A stretch of 32,292 nt of DNA from contig NZ_JAGTPK010000046.1 in NCBI RefSeq assembly GCF_021147775.1, positions 1-32,292 of the forward strand. The letters run 5' to 3'. The notes under the pieces are model-generated. The model was not told the DNA's origin and did no database searches. It was given only the letters and a program-made list of their open reading frames with translations. Each line of letters opens with the position of its first letter. Within the stretch, counting starts at the first letter, position 1. Made by a program: the position numbers and the translations under genes. This DNA comes from Pseudomonas californiensis (GTDB taxonomy: Bacteria; Pseudomonadota; Gammaproteobacteria; Pseudomonadales; Pseudomonadaceae). Positions 21,970 to 28,762 of the stretch are shown here, one piece after another.

Positions 21970-22071
21970 ATGAATCATAATATTCGCGTACTTACCACGA
22001 CCGAACAGCAAGCCGTAAGCGCTGTAATCACCTTCACTTCAAGTGGCGGTGCCATTCACGCACCTAAATAA
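21970..22071 (+). CDS. Candidate 33-residue RiPP precursor peptide
   Basis: A short frame with an excellent SD (AAAGGATG nine bases upstream of ATG 21970; an ATG at 21961 overlaps the SD and is unlikely). The peptide begins MNHNIRVLTTTEQQ and ends TSSGGAIHAPK before TAA. The first half is helical and polar, as in leaders; the second is Ser/Thr/Gly-rich with His and Lys. A GG-A junction near residues 26-28 could be a cleavage site. It sits first in the plus-strand operon, divergent from the nucleotidyltransferase-RRE gene, exactly where a precursor is expected. No known RiPP core motif is present. The precursor role is inferred from size, SD and position. Confidence 0.55.
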   Translation: MNHNIRVLTTTEQQAVSAVITFTSSGGAIHAPK

Positions 22072-22134
22072 CACCGCCTGAGGTTGTCACATTAAACGGA
22101 TGTATTAGACGTTGCACAAGGATGTGCTGATTCA

Positions 22135-22169
22135 AAGAGTAGTTGATAACAAATTGGCCATCTACTCTT
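22135..22169 (+). promoter_or_regulatory. Hairpin between precursor and enzyme genes
   Basis: AAGAGTAG (22135-22142) pairs with CTACTCTT (22162-22169) across a 19-base loop. There is no strong T-run. A partial terminator or mRNA-stabilising hairpin here would keep the peptide transcript more abundant than the enzyme transcript, as in other RiPP operons. Inference only. Confidence 0.35.
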
Positions 22170-22215
22170 CGTATTCACTGGCATGTAATGACTGTTCGAT
22201 ACTCAAGGAGGATCC

Positions 22216-23097
22216 ATGAACCAGATAGCCCAGCTAGCAATGTCAGAACGGAGTGTGCTATTTATTACTGTGGATTCATGTCGTTATGATTCTTTTTCTC
22301 AAGCCAGGACGCCGACTTTTGACAGTCTCGGTCATACCCGCGCGGCGGGCACCCATGGAACGTACACGCTACCGGCACACATGAGCTTTTTCATGGGCTA
22401 TCTGCCTTCCGTTATCACGCCTCCTTTCAATGATTTCTACAGTCCTGAAGTACGCCAGCTATGGCGTCTCGCTTCAGGACGCCAACGCGACCCCATGACC
22501 ATCGGTGTCAGCATTGACGGTGAATCGGTCCCCAAATCCTACGCAAAACGTGGCTTCCGAGTGATTGGTGCCGGGGGTGTTCGCTGGTTCAGGCATCCTG
22601 CGCTGGCCAAGCATTTCGATACCTTTCATTTTTATGGGAAGAATGACTTCGTTTCCGTGTTTACGGAAAGGGAGGCTTCTGAGTTTCCACTGAATCATAT
22701 TGATGAGCTTGTTGATGAAATAGGCAGCGACCCGTTCTTCCTGTTTATAAATTGTCCTGAAACCCATGTACCCTACGACTGCGGTGTGGCGCCTTTGCCG
22801 GAATCAGCCAAAGAAACAATAAAAAAACATAAGAACTTGTGGGGGTTGAAAAAAGCGTTCTCTCACGAGGTGGACGTGGATACTGCTGCGCTCGCGCAGT
22901 TGCAAAAATTACAAGTGGCAGCGCTGGAAGAAGTCGATCGAAAAGTGGGCATTCTCCTATCGAAGATTTCTCATCCACTGTTGGTGGTCATCGCTGGCGA
23001 TCACGGCGAATGCTTTGGGGAGGACGGTATGTGGGGGCATGGTTATCCGCACGAAAAAGTTACCGAAGTTCCTCTTCTTATTGCAACCGTCAACTAA
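22216..23097 (+). CDS. Sulfatase/alkaline-phosphatase-fold hydrolase
   Basis: A 293-residue protein with a strong SD (AAGGAGG). Motifs of the sulfatase/alkaline phosphatase superfamily in order: LFITVDSCRYDS (metal ligand Asp20), TYTLPAHMSFFMGYLP (nucleophile region, Thr49/Thr51), FLFINCPETHVPYDCG (179-190), VVIAGDHGECFGED (Asp262, His263) and MWGHGYPHEK (His275). The CxPxR formylglycine motif of true sulfatases is absent and a Thr stands there, pointing to phosphatase, phosphodiesterase or phosphotransferase chemistry. Shorter than most family members (400-550) and without a signal peptide, so cytoplasmic. In this cluster it could trim or rearrange a phosphate or nucleotide group on the product. 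Confidence 0.75.
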   Translation: MNQIAQLAMSERSVLFITVDSCRYDSFSQARTPTFDSLGHTRAAGTHGTYTLPAHMSFFMGYLPSVITPPFNDFYSPEVRQLWRLASGRQRDPMTIGVSIDGESVPKSYAKRGFRVIGAGGVRWFRHPALAKHFDTFHFYGKNDFVSVFTEREASEFPLNHIDELVDEIGSDPFFLFINCPETHVPYDCGVAPLPESAKETIKKHKNLWGLKKAFSHEVDVDTAALAQLQKLQVAALEEVDRKVGILLSKISHPLLVVIAGDHGECFGEDGMWGHGYPHEKVTEVPLLIATVN

Positions 23098-23135
23098 TAA
23101 CGGTTGTTTAATTCGCAGTCATTACAGGTTGATTT

Positions 23136-23666
23136 ATGCCTGAATTTCAAGTTCTAGATGCTGCATGGGGTGCAACGATCACAAATGATATCGGTAAGTT
23201 TTATGTAGGTGCAATGGAGGCCAATTATAAAGGCCAAATATTTCATCACATGTTTATCTATCGAAATCTAATGTCCCCCGTTCCTTTGCGAATTCAATCG
23301 GCCTGCGCGCTGGGGCATATTGCAGGCGATCATGAGTGTGACTGCTGTACACAGATGACCGACGCCATGCATACACTCAATCGGCTGGATAACGGTTTGA
23401 TTATCTACACGGACGAGCATGACGGACGAGGAAGGGGACTCGTAAGTAAAGTCAGAGTTTACACAGAAAGGCAACAGCACAATCTTAGCAGCTTGGATGC
23501 TTGTATGCGTTTGGGGCTCGACTATGATCTTCGCGACTTCGGTCAGATTGCCGAAATATTGAAGCATCTGGACATTGTCGATGTGTACCTCCTTTCAGAG
23601 AGTGCGGAAAAAAAGGCCGCATTGGAAAGCCGAGGTGTCAAGACTCACGTAATGACTCCAGCATGA
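23136..23666 (+). CDS. GTP cyclohydrolase II (RibA-like), cluster copy
   Basis: A 176-residue RibA homologue. Compared with E. coli RibA from memory, the zinc cysteines are kept (Cys57, Cys68, Cys70 in QSACALG and HECDCC), as are the substrate loop (EHDGRGRGLVSKVRVY with Tyr109) and the catalytic Asp131/Arg133 in DYDLRDF. The DTVEAN segment is changed to NLSSLDAC, and about 20 C-terminal residues are absent. The standard reaction opens GTP to the diaminopyrimidine precursor of riboflavin, releasing formate and PPi. No other rib genes are here, so, as with cluster-borne homologues such as ToxB in toxoflavin pathways, a modified purine-derived building block is likely. The SD is weak (CAGG). 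It overlaps the next gene by four bases. Confidence 0.83.
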   Translation: MPEFQVLDAAWGATITNDIGKFYVGAMEANYKGQIFHHMFIYRNLMSPVPLRIQSACALGHIAGDHECDCCTQMTDAMHTLNRLDNGLIIYTDEHDGRGRGLVSKVRVYTERQQHNLSSLDACMRLGLDYDLRDFGQIAEILKHLDIVDVYLLSESAEKKAALESRGVKTHVMTPA

Positions 23667-24259
23667 CATCATCGATTCTCTACTTTTGCGGTCCGCATGG
23701 CGCGGGTAAATCTACCGCCATCAATCAATTGGTAACTCACAGCAGGTATTCCCGGGGCTTTGCTTTCTCATTCCAGATACCTGAGACATCCGCGTACCAA
23801 CGGGCCAGCGTTCGCGCCATAAAATACCTTGTTGAACAAATAGAGAATAAAAAAGCTCCACGCCCCACTACGGTGCTGGCAGACCGTTGTATCTACGATA
23901 CCCTCTGCTACATCAACGCCTACCAGGAACTAGGTTGGATAACGGAAGATGAAACCAGGCGATTAAACGAACACATCGACCGCCTTTTCCTTCCCCATGG
24001 CTTTCCTGACGTGCTGGTTTGCATGCTTCCGGATCTGCACGTATTGCGAGAGAGACTGCACTGTCGTGCCCTTGATGGTGAGCTGCGTTGGCAACATGAC
24101 AACCTTGCGCTTCTACAGGCAGTGCATGCCCAATACGATAAGCTGTGCGAAGAACTGCTCGCTTCCGACAAGCGAATACTGAAATTGATGAATGAACCGG
24201 CTGATCAACAGTACGAATACATTATCGATTTTATCCAGCATCTTCAGGGTCATCATTGA
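23663..24259 (+). CDS. P-loop nucleoside/nucleotide kinase-like protein
   Basis: A 198-residue protein coupled to the RibA homologue through an ATGA overlap. Walker A GPHGAGKST at residues 10-18; the DR motif LADRCIYDTLCYINAY at 72-87, where thymidylate and deoxynucleoside kinases bind the phosphate acceptor; then VLVCMLPDLHVLRERL and a basic lid-like RLHCRALDGELRW. The layout and length fit the dTMP kinase/deoxynucleoside kinase group, not shikimate or adenylate kinase. It probably phosphorylates a small nucleoside-like or nucleotide-like intermediate, perhaps the product made from GTP by the preceding enzyme. The exact acceptor cannot be read from the sequence. Confidence 0.7.
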   Translation: MTSSILYFCGPHGAGKSTAINQLVTHSRYSRGFAFSFQIPETSAYQRASVRAIKYLVEQIENKKAPRPTTVLADRCIYDTLCYINAYQELGWITEDETRRLNEHIDRLFLPHGFPDVLVCMLPDLHVLRERLHCRALDGELRWQHDNLALLQAVHAQYDKLCEELLASDKRILKLMNEPADQQYEYIIDFIQHLQGHH

Positions 24260-24315
24260 CCGCAAGTATAGGAACAGAGACCCCAACCGAACCGCTACTT
24301 TGAGACGAACACACG

Positions 24316-25437
24316 ATGGACAAGTATCTCAACGCTCTTATGACCGTGCATGAACGAGAAAGCGCGCACTCGAGATTCTCGACAGTGTTCGGTTTCATGG
24401 GCACCACGCTCAAGGTTACCTTGGCGGATGCTGGCACCTTGCGCCTCTTCAGCGCTTATGTATCACCTTATTTCGCGGTGCCGCTTCAAGAAGACGATTC
24501 TTGCGTTCGGTATGCGGTAAAGGTCAACACCGGGGCGCTTCCCGCCGATCTTGAACAACTGACCCATGGCTTTGAGGCACAGGCTGAAACGATGCCGTGG
24601 TATTTCGGAGCGACCTTGCAGGTGTTGCGAGTCGGTGATTTTAGACTGGCACACGCAGTGGACAGCGGTTGGATGTTGTTCAGCGCAAACTCGGTAATCG
24701 TTTGGTGCATCTCCGATGAGGTCAGCGCGCTGTTACTGGCCGTACGCTTGTCACGTGAAGCGATGATCACGCTCAGCGAACATGACCTGCTCAGGATTCA
24801 TGGCGGCTTTATCTCATTCGAACACAGTGGCTGTTTGGTACTTGGCGGTTCCGGTGCTGGAAAGACTTCGCTGCTAATCAATAGTTTGCGCCACCCCGGA
24901 GGCAGCTTTTGTGCCAACGACAGGAGCCTGGTTTACCTGGACGGCGATTGTCTGGCTGCCCATGGGAGCCCCATACAAAGCCAAGTGGGCGAGTTTCATC
25001 TACGTGACATTGCCGAACTGCACTTACCTGCGAATGAGCAGTACGTGAGCCCGAGCGGCGAGATCGGCTTCTGGTCAAAGACACATCCCTTTAAAAAAGC
25101 TTCGCTCTCTCCCCGTTTGCTGGCCAGACTGTTTAATTCTCCGATGCGATCTCACGGACGCATTGATGCGGTCGTCATTCCTCGACTCTCCTCGGAGACT
25201 GCCACCGTCGTTGGAATTGAAGAGATCCACCACAAAAAAAGAACGCTGCTGATGGACCAGGTCCTGAATGAGGACAATGCCTTCCCTTCCTCCATATTCG
25301 ATCTGGCGGCCAAACCTCTGCCAGAACCAGTCATCTCGGCGTTATGCCAACGACCATGGTACTTTTTAAACGGTTACTTCAATGATGGAGCAGTCGTCAA
25401 TGTGCTTGAAACCACTGTCAGGCGTCAGCCCCTTTGA
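24316..25437 (+). CDS. HprK-like kinase
   Basis: A 373-residue protein. The C-terminal half resembles the HPr kinase/phosphorylase fold: LLRIHGGFISFEHSGCLVLGGSGAGKTS (Walker A at residues 177-185, preceded by the His-Gly-Gly that aligns with the HprK His-Ala-Ala), then GGSFCANDRSLVYLDGDCLAAHGSP with Asp202 as Walker-B-like residue. The N-terminal 150 residues are a beta-rich domain typical of HprK-related kinases in peptide clusters. From memory, such kinases phosphorylate Ser of some lasso peptides (paeninodin, pseudomycoidin), where nucleotidyltransferase genes also co-occur. Here the candidate peptide has a Thr-Ser-Ser run. No cyclase or leader protease accompanies it. Start at ATG 24316; the SD is poor. 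Confidence 0.72.
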   Translation: MDKYLNALMTVHERESAHSRFSTVFGFMGTTLKVTLADAGTLRLFSAYVSPYFAVPLQEDDSCVRYAVKVNTGALPADLEQLTHGFEAQAETMPWYFGATLQVLRVGDFRLAHAVDSGWMLFSANSVIVWCISDEVSALLLAVRLSREAMITLSEHDLLRIHGGFISFEHSGCLVLGGSGAGKTSLLINSLRHPGGSFCANDRSLVYLDGDCLAAHGSPIQSQVGEFHLRDIAELHLPANEQYVSPSGEIGFWSKTHPFKKASLSPRLLARLFNSPMRSHGRIDAVVIPRLSSETATVVGIEEIHHKKRTLLMDQVLNEDNAFPSSIFDLAAKPLPEPVISALCQRPWYFLNGYFNDGAVVNVLETTVRRQPL

Positions 25438-25468
25438 AGAAGCCCTTTCTCCATCAGGAGGTCAACAC

Positions 25469-26137
25469 GTGACCGATTCCACCATCATTATTTTCGATAT
25501 GGACGGTACTGTCCTCGACTCGGCTCCCGGAATCCTTGAGAGTTTGACGTATGCCATCCGTCAAATGGGCCATGATTTTATTCCCGGCGCCGAGACGCAG
25601 AAGCTATTTGGCCCCCCAATGAAGCAAATTGTCGCAGAGCTTTTGGCGCCTTACTCAGACGATCGAGTCGACGAGTGCGTCCACTTGTACCGCTCCCACT
25701 ACAGGGAGCAAGGGCTCTACAAAAGCTTTCCGTACACAGGCATAAGCAATGCGCTCAGTCATTTTTCGAACCGTAACTACTCGCTCTTTATTGCGACCTC
25801 TAAACGACAAGAATTTGCTGAAAAAATGCTTACCTACAACGGGTTGTTCAATGCTTTCCAGTCGATCTTCGGCACTTCACCCGACGGTAAACTGGATGAC
25901 AAGGCTGATCTGGTGAAGGCGCTGCTGGCATCCCTTGCGAAGCCCCCATCTAGCGTTTTCATGATTGGCGATAAACGTGATGACATGCAGGCTGCGCATC
26001 TAAATGCAATAATTCCGGTGGGTGCACTGTGGGGCTATGGGGCCATCGATGAATTGAAAAACAGTGGGGCCGTGGCCTTGGCCGATACACCCTGGGCATT
26101 ACCCTCCGTAGTTGACAGTCTGCTGCCCGCAGCCTGA
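25469..26137 (+). CDS. HAD-superfamily phosphatase (Gph/HAD_2 type)
   Basis: A 222-residue protein. I start it at GTG 25469 because a textbook AGGAGGT lies six bases upstream; an earlier in-frame ATG (25382) would overlap the kinase gene by 56 bases. Motif I IIIFDMDGTVLDSAPG with the nucleophilic Asp and acid/base Asp, a helical cap (residues 18-85), motif II FIATSKRQ, motif III Lys in KLDDKADLV, motif IV VFMIGDKRDDMQAA. It fits the phosphoglycolate phosphatase-like branch, which strips phosphate from small metabolites. In the pathway it could dephosphorylate the pyrimidine intermediate or a phospho-peptide; substrate unknown. Confidence 0.85.
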   Translation: MTDSTIIIFDMDGTVLDSAPGILESLTYAIRQMGHDFIPGAETQKLFGPPMKQIVAELLAPYSDDRVDECVHLYRSHYREQGLYKSFPYTGISNALSHFSNRNYSLFIATSKRQEFAEKMLTYNGLFNAFQSIFGTSPDGKLDDKADLVKALLASLAKPPSSVFMIGDKRDDMQAAHLNAIIPVGALWGYGAIDELKNSGAVALADTPWALPSVVDSLLPAA

Positions 26138-26148
26138 TAAGGAGCGAC

Positions 26149-27342
26149 ATGCCCCCCACCGCCAATAGCAGCCGCCTGCTCGATATCATGAAAAATCCTA
26201 CCTTCGCCGGGTATTGGGTTGGCACGTTGGTACTTCAGATCGTCTTTCAGACGCAAACATTGCTATTTGCCTGGTCCTGGAGCGCGGGCCATGTTGACGC
26301 AGCCTTCTGGGTCTATTTCGCCAGCAATGCGCCTTTTGCCATACTCACTCTGTTTGTAGGTTATCTAGGTGATCGCTACTCTCGCAAAGGGCTGCATTTC
26401 ATAGGGCAGGTTTTGATTGGCGTGAGCTGTGTGTTGGGTGCCGTCTACTTCATACGAAGCCCGAGTTTCGCTTTAGGGATGAGCGCGTTGCTCATCCTGA
26501 ATGCTGGCATTGCGATCAGGGGGCCGTCCTATCAAGCAACGATCATCTCCCTGTTTGGCGAGAATGATATAGATACGGTGTTGTCGGTTCACGGGTTGGC
26601 GGTCAGCATTGCAAAACTGGCCGGCCCCTTGTTCGTTGCGTACGTCATACACCAGAGCCTAACCGCGCTACCAGCTCTGGTCGGTATTGTCGCTAGCCTT
26701 TGGACGGTAATGGTCATCGTTTTCTGGGATAAGGCCCAATGGCGTACCACCATCAAAAACAATGGGGTGGACAAGGCTCCACCCACGTCACTCATCAATT
26801 TAACATCGGCAAAGAACCTGCTCTTGGTCGGAGCCTTAGCGTTTGGATGCTGTAGTGTCCAAACCCTGCTGCCTTCTCTGGTCAGACTTCACTACGGCGA
26901 CAATGCGACCCGGTACACATTGCTGATGGTATTTTGGGGAGTTGGGGCTCTGCTTGGAACCTTTTCGGGCCGTTTTTCGATCCGACTCTTCGCCCGGTAC
27001 GAAGAGGCTGTGTTGACGCTCATCTTCTCGATAACTACAACACTGCTCGCGCTGACATCGCATGTAGTCATTCATGGCCTGGCGCTGTTACTTTGCGGCT
27101 GCGCCTTGTTTATCCTATTCATACGATTGTGCGGTGACCTGACGAGAGCCTCGCCGCCGGGCCAGAGAGCATTCAGACTGTCCTTGTACTTTTTTTCAAA
27201 TTACCTTGGAGGGACGCTAGGGGCGTTGGCTTGGGGGTTGATCGCACGGTTTCAAGGGGCGAACTCCGCTATGTTGATAGCGAGCATTCTGGTCCTGCTG
27301 CTCGGCTCGATCATGTTTAATAAGCAGCGACGTCTGCCATGA
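26149..27342 (+). CDS. MFS transporter, probable product exporter
   Basis: A 397-residue membrane protein with 10-12 hydrophobic segments. The MFS loop signature is present between segments 2 and 3 (GYLGDRYSRKG), and the layout of two six-helix halves with a central cytoplasmic loop (DKAQWRTTIKNNGVDKAPP) fits the MFS_3/enterobactin-exporter-like group. SD AAGGAG seven bases before the ATG, 11 bases after the HAD gene: last gene of the operon. Most likely it exports the final product and gives self-protection. There is no ABC peptide transporter or leader peptidase in the cluster. Confidence 0.85.
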   Translation: MPPTANSSRLLDIMKNPTFAGYWVGTLVLQIVFQTQTLLFAWSWSAGHVDAAFWVYFASNAPFAILTLFVGYLGDRYSRKGLHFIGQVLIGVSCVLGAVYFIRSPSFALGMSALLILNAGIAIRGPSYQATIISLFGENDIDTVLSVHGLAVSIAKLAGPLFVAYVIHQSLTALPALVGIVASLWTVMVIVFWDKAQWRTTIKNNGVDKAPPTSLINLTSAKNLLLVGALAFGCCSVQTLLPSLVRLHYGDNATRYTLLMVFWGVGALLGTFSGRFSIRLFARYEEAVLTLIFSITTTLLALTSHVVIHGLALLLCGCALFILFIRLCGDLTRASPPGQRAFRLSLYFFSNYLGGTLGALAWGLIARFQGANSAMLIASILVLLLGSIMFNKQRRLP

Positions 27343-27506
27343 CTTAACCTGCCCGGTGGTGAACCAAGCCAATCCGCTGATTTGGATGTCGTTGTCCATG
27401 ACCCATTGAAGGTCAACATCGGCTTCGCCGCGATGGTGCAGATGTTGACCAAGTGCGCACTACGATGAAGATATTTCACAGGCTTTCGTAGGAAGCGCCC
27501 GGCCCC
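27343..27506. other. Short gene-free junction after the MFS gene
   Basis: No gene. Contains CCGCTGATTT-like and reverse-strand transposase-like debris that I cannot assign. It leads into the right boundary element. Confidence 0.4.
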
Positions 27507-27614
27507 AGTGTACTGTTTTCGAAAAAACCAGCTACTGACTAACGGAAAAGTCAATTATTATCAATAGCTTAGATTTAAGGTCATGGGTAACTTATTTCGC
27601 GAACAGTACACTAG
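27507..27614. repeat. Right 108-bp cargo-boundary element (att-like)
   Basis: Starts AGTGTACTGTTTTCGAAAA and ends TTTCGCGAACAGTACACTAG. The terminal 8 bp (AGTGTACT/AGTACACT) are perfect inverted repeats. Same orientation and length as the left copy at 18984-19092. Fifteen or so bases separate it from the duplicated helicase tail. Confidence 0.7.
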
Positions 27615-27630
27615 GGCATCAGCGGCGACA

Positions 27631-27915
27631 CATGCAGACGGGTTACAACGTCTACACGGTGCAACAGGCGGCGAGGCGGTCATGGAGGCTTGGACGGAAG
27701 CAAGACGTAAGGGTGATTTTTTGGGCTACATCGGCAGTTCTCAGATCACATGCCTGCAGCTGATGGCCAAGAAGATCGCCTTATCGCAAAGCACTTCAGG
27801 CGATGTTCCAGAGTCAGGACTAGATTCGCTGAACCACGATGGTGACTCCGTTGAAATGGCACTCGCCAGACAACTCATTAACGCTTGACCATGGCCACCT
27901 TCGGGTGGCTATGTT
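27631..27915 (+). pseudogene. Duplicated, frameshifted 3' end of the helicase gene
   Basis: Matches the last 85 codons of the gene at 16656 plus its terminator hairpin. The first 58 or so bases (from CATGCAGACGGG) are identical to 18657 onward; beyond that the copies differ at scattered, mostly silent positions. A one-base loss (GTGATTTTTTGGGC against GTGATCTTTTTCGGC) shifts the frame, and there is no start or 5' part. Divergence well beyond a fresh duplication suggests two different origins joined at the identical segment. It marks the displaced original 3' end of the helicase gene. Confidence 0.88.
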
Positions 27916-28565
27916 TTATCTTCTTCTGAATGAGTAGGCGACTGGGAACTCTTCTGCGTCTAACGGAGCCTTCGGGCTCAGATTAATTGCGAACGGGCTT
28001 GCATTCATTAGGGACGCACGTACTTCAACAGACCAATGTCACGGGCATTGATCAGCAACTGATGCACCGCCAAACCCGACAGGGTCCGTACGTAAAGCAT
28101 TTGGACACCACACAGCACGCAACTCGAGAGATCACGGTTTAAGAGCTGTTTGCTCATCTGGGCAAAATGGAGTGTTGGCGCTTTGCCAGGTTTCTGCATC
28201 GTCAGCCTCGGTAGACGAAAAATGCCGGTATCGTGAATTGATGAGCAGCTTGATACTTAACGTACTTTAAATTCCGTTTTCTGAAGCGTCCCCAATGAAG
28301 CGCCGTCTCGTACCGTTTATCCGGATCAGTTGCGCAACTGTGGTCGAACTCTTGTTGAACTCCGGCCAAACTCGACCTACCCCGAAACTGCCCCTTTCCA
28401 GCCTTTCCGGAGGGGGGTAAAAAGGTATCACGATATGCGATTTGCGCCTCAGGGCAGCCGCCGGATACGGGCTTTCCAACAGCGCCAACCGGTAAATTGC
28501 GATCCCCTCCAAACCCCGCCTCGGCGGGGTTTTTCATTGGGCGAAGCATAAGGAGACCATTGCAA
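27916..28565. other. Phage-derived leader region before lsc, no clear gene
   Basis: About 650 bases without a supported gene. A minus-strand frame at 28008-28199 has a CVLCGVQM zinc-knuckle-like phrase but no SD, possibly a transposase tail. From about 28260 the sequence resembles phage late-gene spacer DNA leading to a Com-like gene. In P. syringae, lscB/lscC are driven by a phage-associated promoter element in just this place (established knowledge, recalled). I could not define the promoter bases. Confidence 0.45.
28511..28534 (+). terminator. Intrinsic terminator upstream of com-like gene
   Basis: AAACCCCGCC-TC-GGCGGGG followed by TTTTT. Transcription for lsc must start beyond it or read through it, a useful constraint when mapping the lsc promoter. 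Confidence 0.8.
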
Positions 28566-28751
28566 ATGTTGAAAGACTATCGATGCGGGCAGTGCAAGAA
28601 GCTGCTGGCCCGCATGGGTGACTACACCGAACTCCAGATCAAGTGCTCCCGCTGCGGGACGTTGAATCATGTGAAGGCCGTGAGCCTTGAGTTATCGCCT
28701 TTGAGCAACAGAGGTACAGCAGCGTCGCTGCTGCCTCCCACAACTATCTGA
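28566..28751 (+). CDS. com: Com-like phage zinc-finger translational regulator
   Basis: A 61-residue protein beginning MLKDYRCGQCKKLLARMGDY, with a second pair in IKCSRCGTLNHVKA. These are two CxxC pairs about 20 residues apart, the layout of phage Mu Com, a zinc protein that activates translation of mom mRNA. SD AAGGAGA (28550-28556) is about nine bases before the ATG. Eleven bases after its stop the levansucrase gene begins, where mom or a tail gene would be in a phage. It probably came with the phage promoter now driving lsc. Whether it still regulates anything is unknown. Confidence 0.8.
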   Translation: MLKDYRCGQCKKLLARMGDYTELQIKCSRCGTLNHVKAVSLELSPLSNRGTAASLLPPTTI

Positions 28752-28762
28752 AGGTATCAATT

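Noticed and set aside
22216..23097. True arylsulfatase
   Set aside because: No CxPxR or SxPxR formylglycine motif; a Thr occupies the nucleophile region, so phosphatase or phosphodiesterase chemistry is more likely.
23136..23666. Part of a riboflavin operon
   Set aside because: No ribB, ribD, ribE or ribH nearby; embedded in the peptide cluster and coupled to a kinase gene.
20571..27342. Lasso peptide cluster
   Set aside because: HprK-like kinase and nucleotidyltransferase recall lasso tailoring enzymes, but there is no asparagine-synthetase-like cyclase or transglutaminase-like leader protease.
28008..28199. 63-residue minus-strand ORF with CVLCGVQM
   Set aside because: Possible transposase tail, but I could not name the family and there is no ribosome site; left as part of the gene-free interval.
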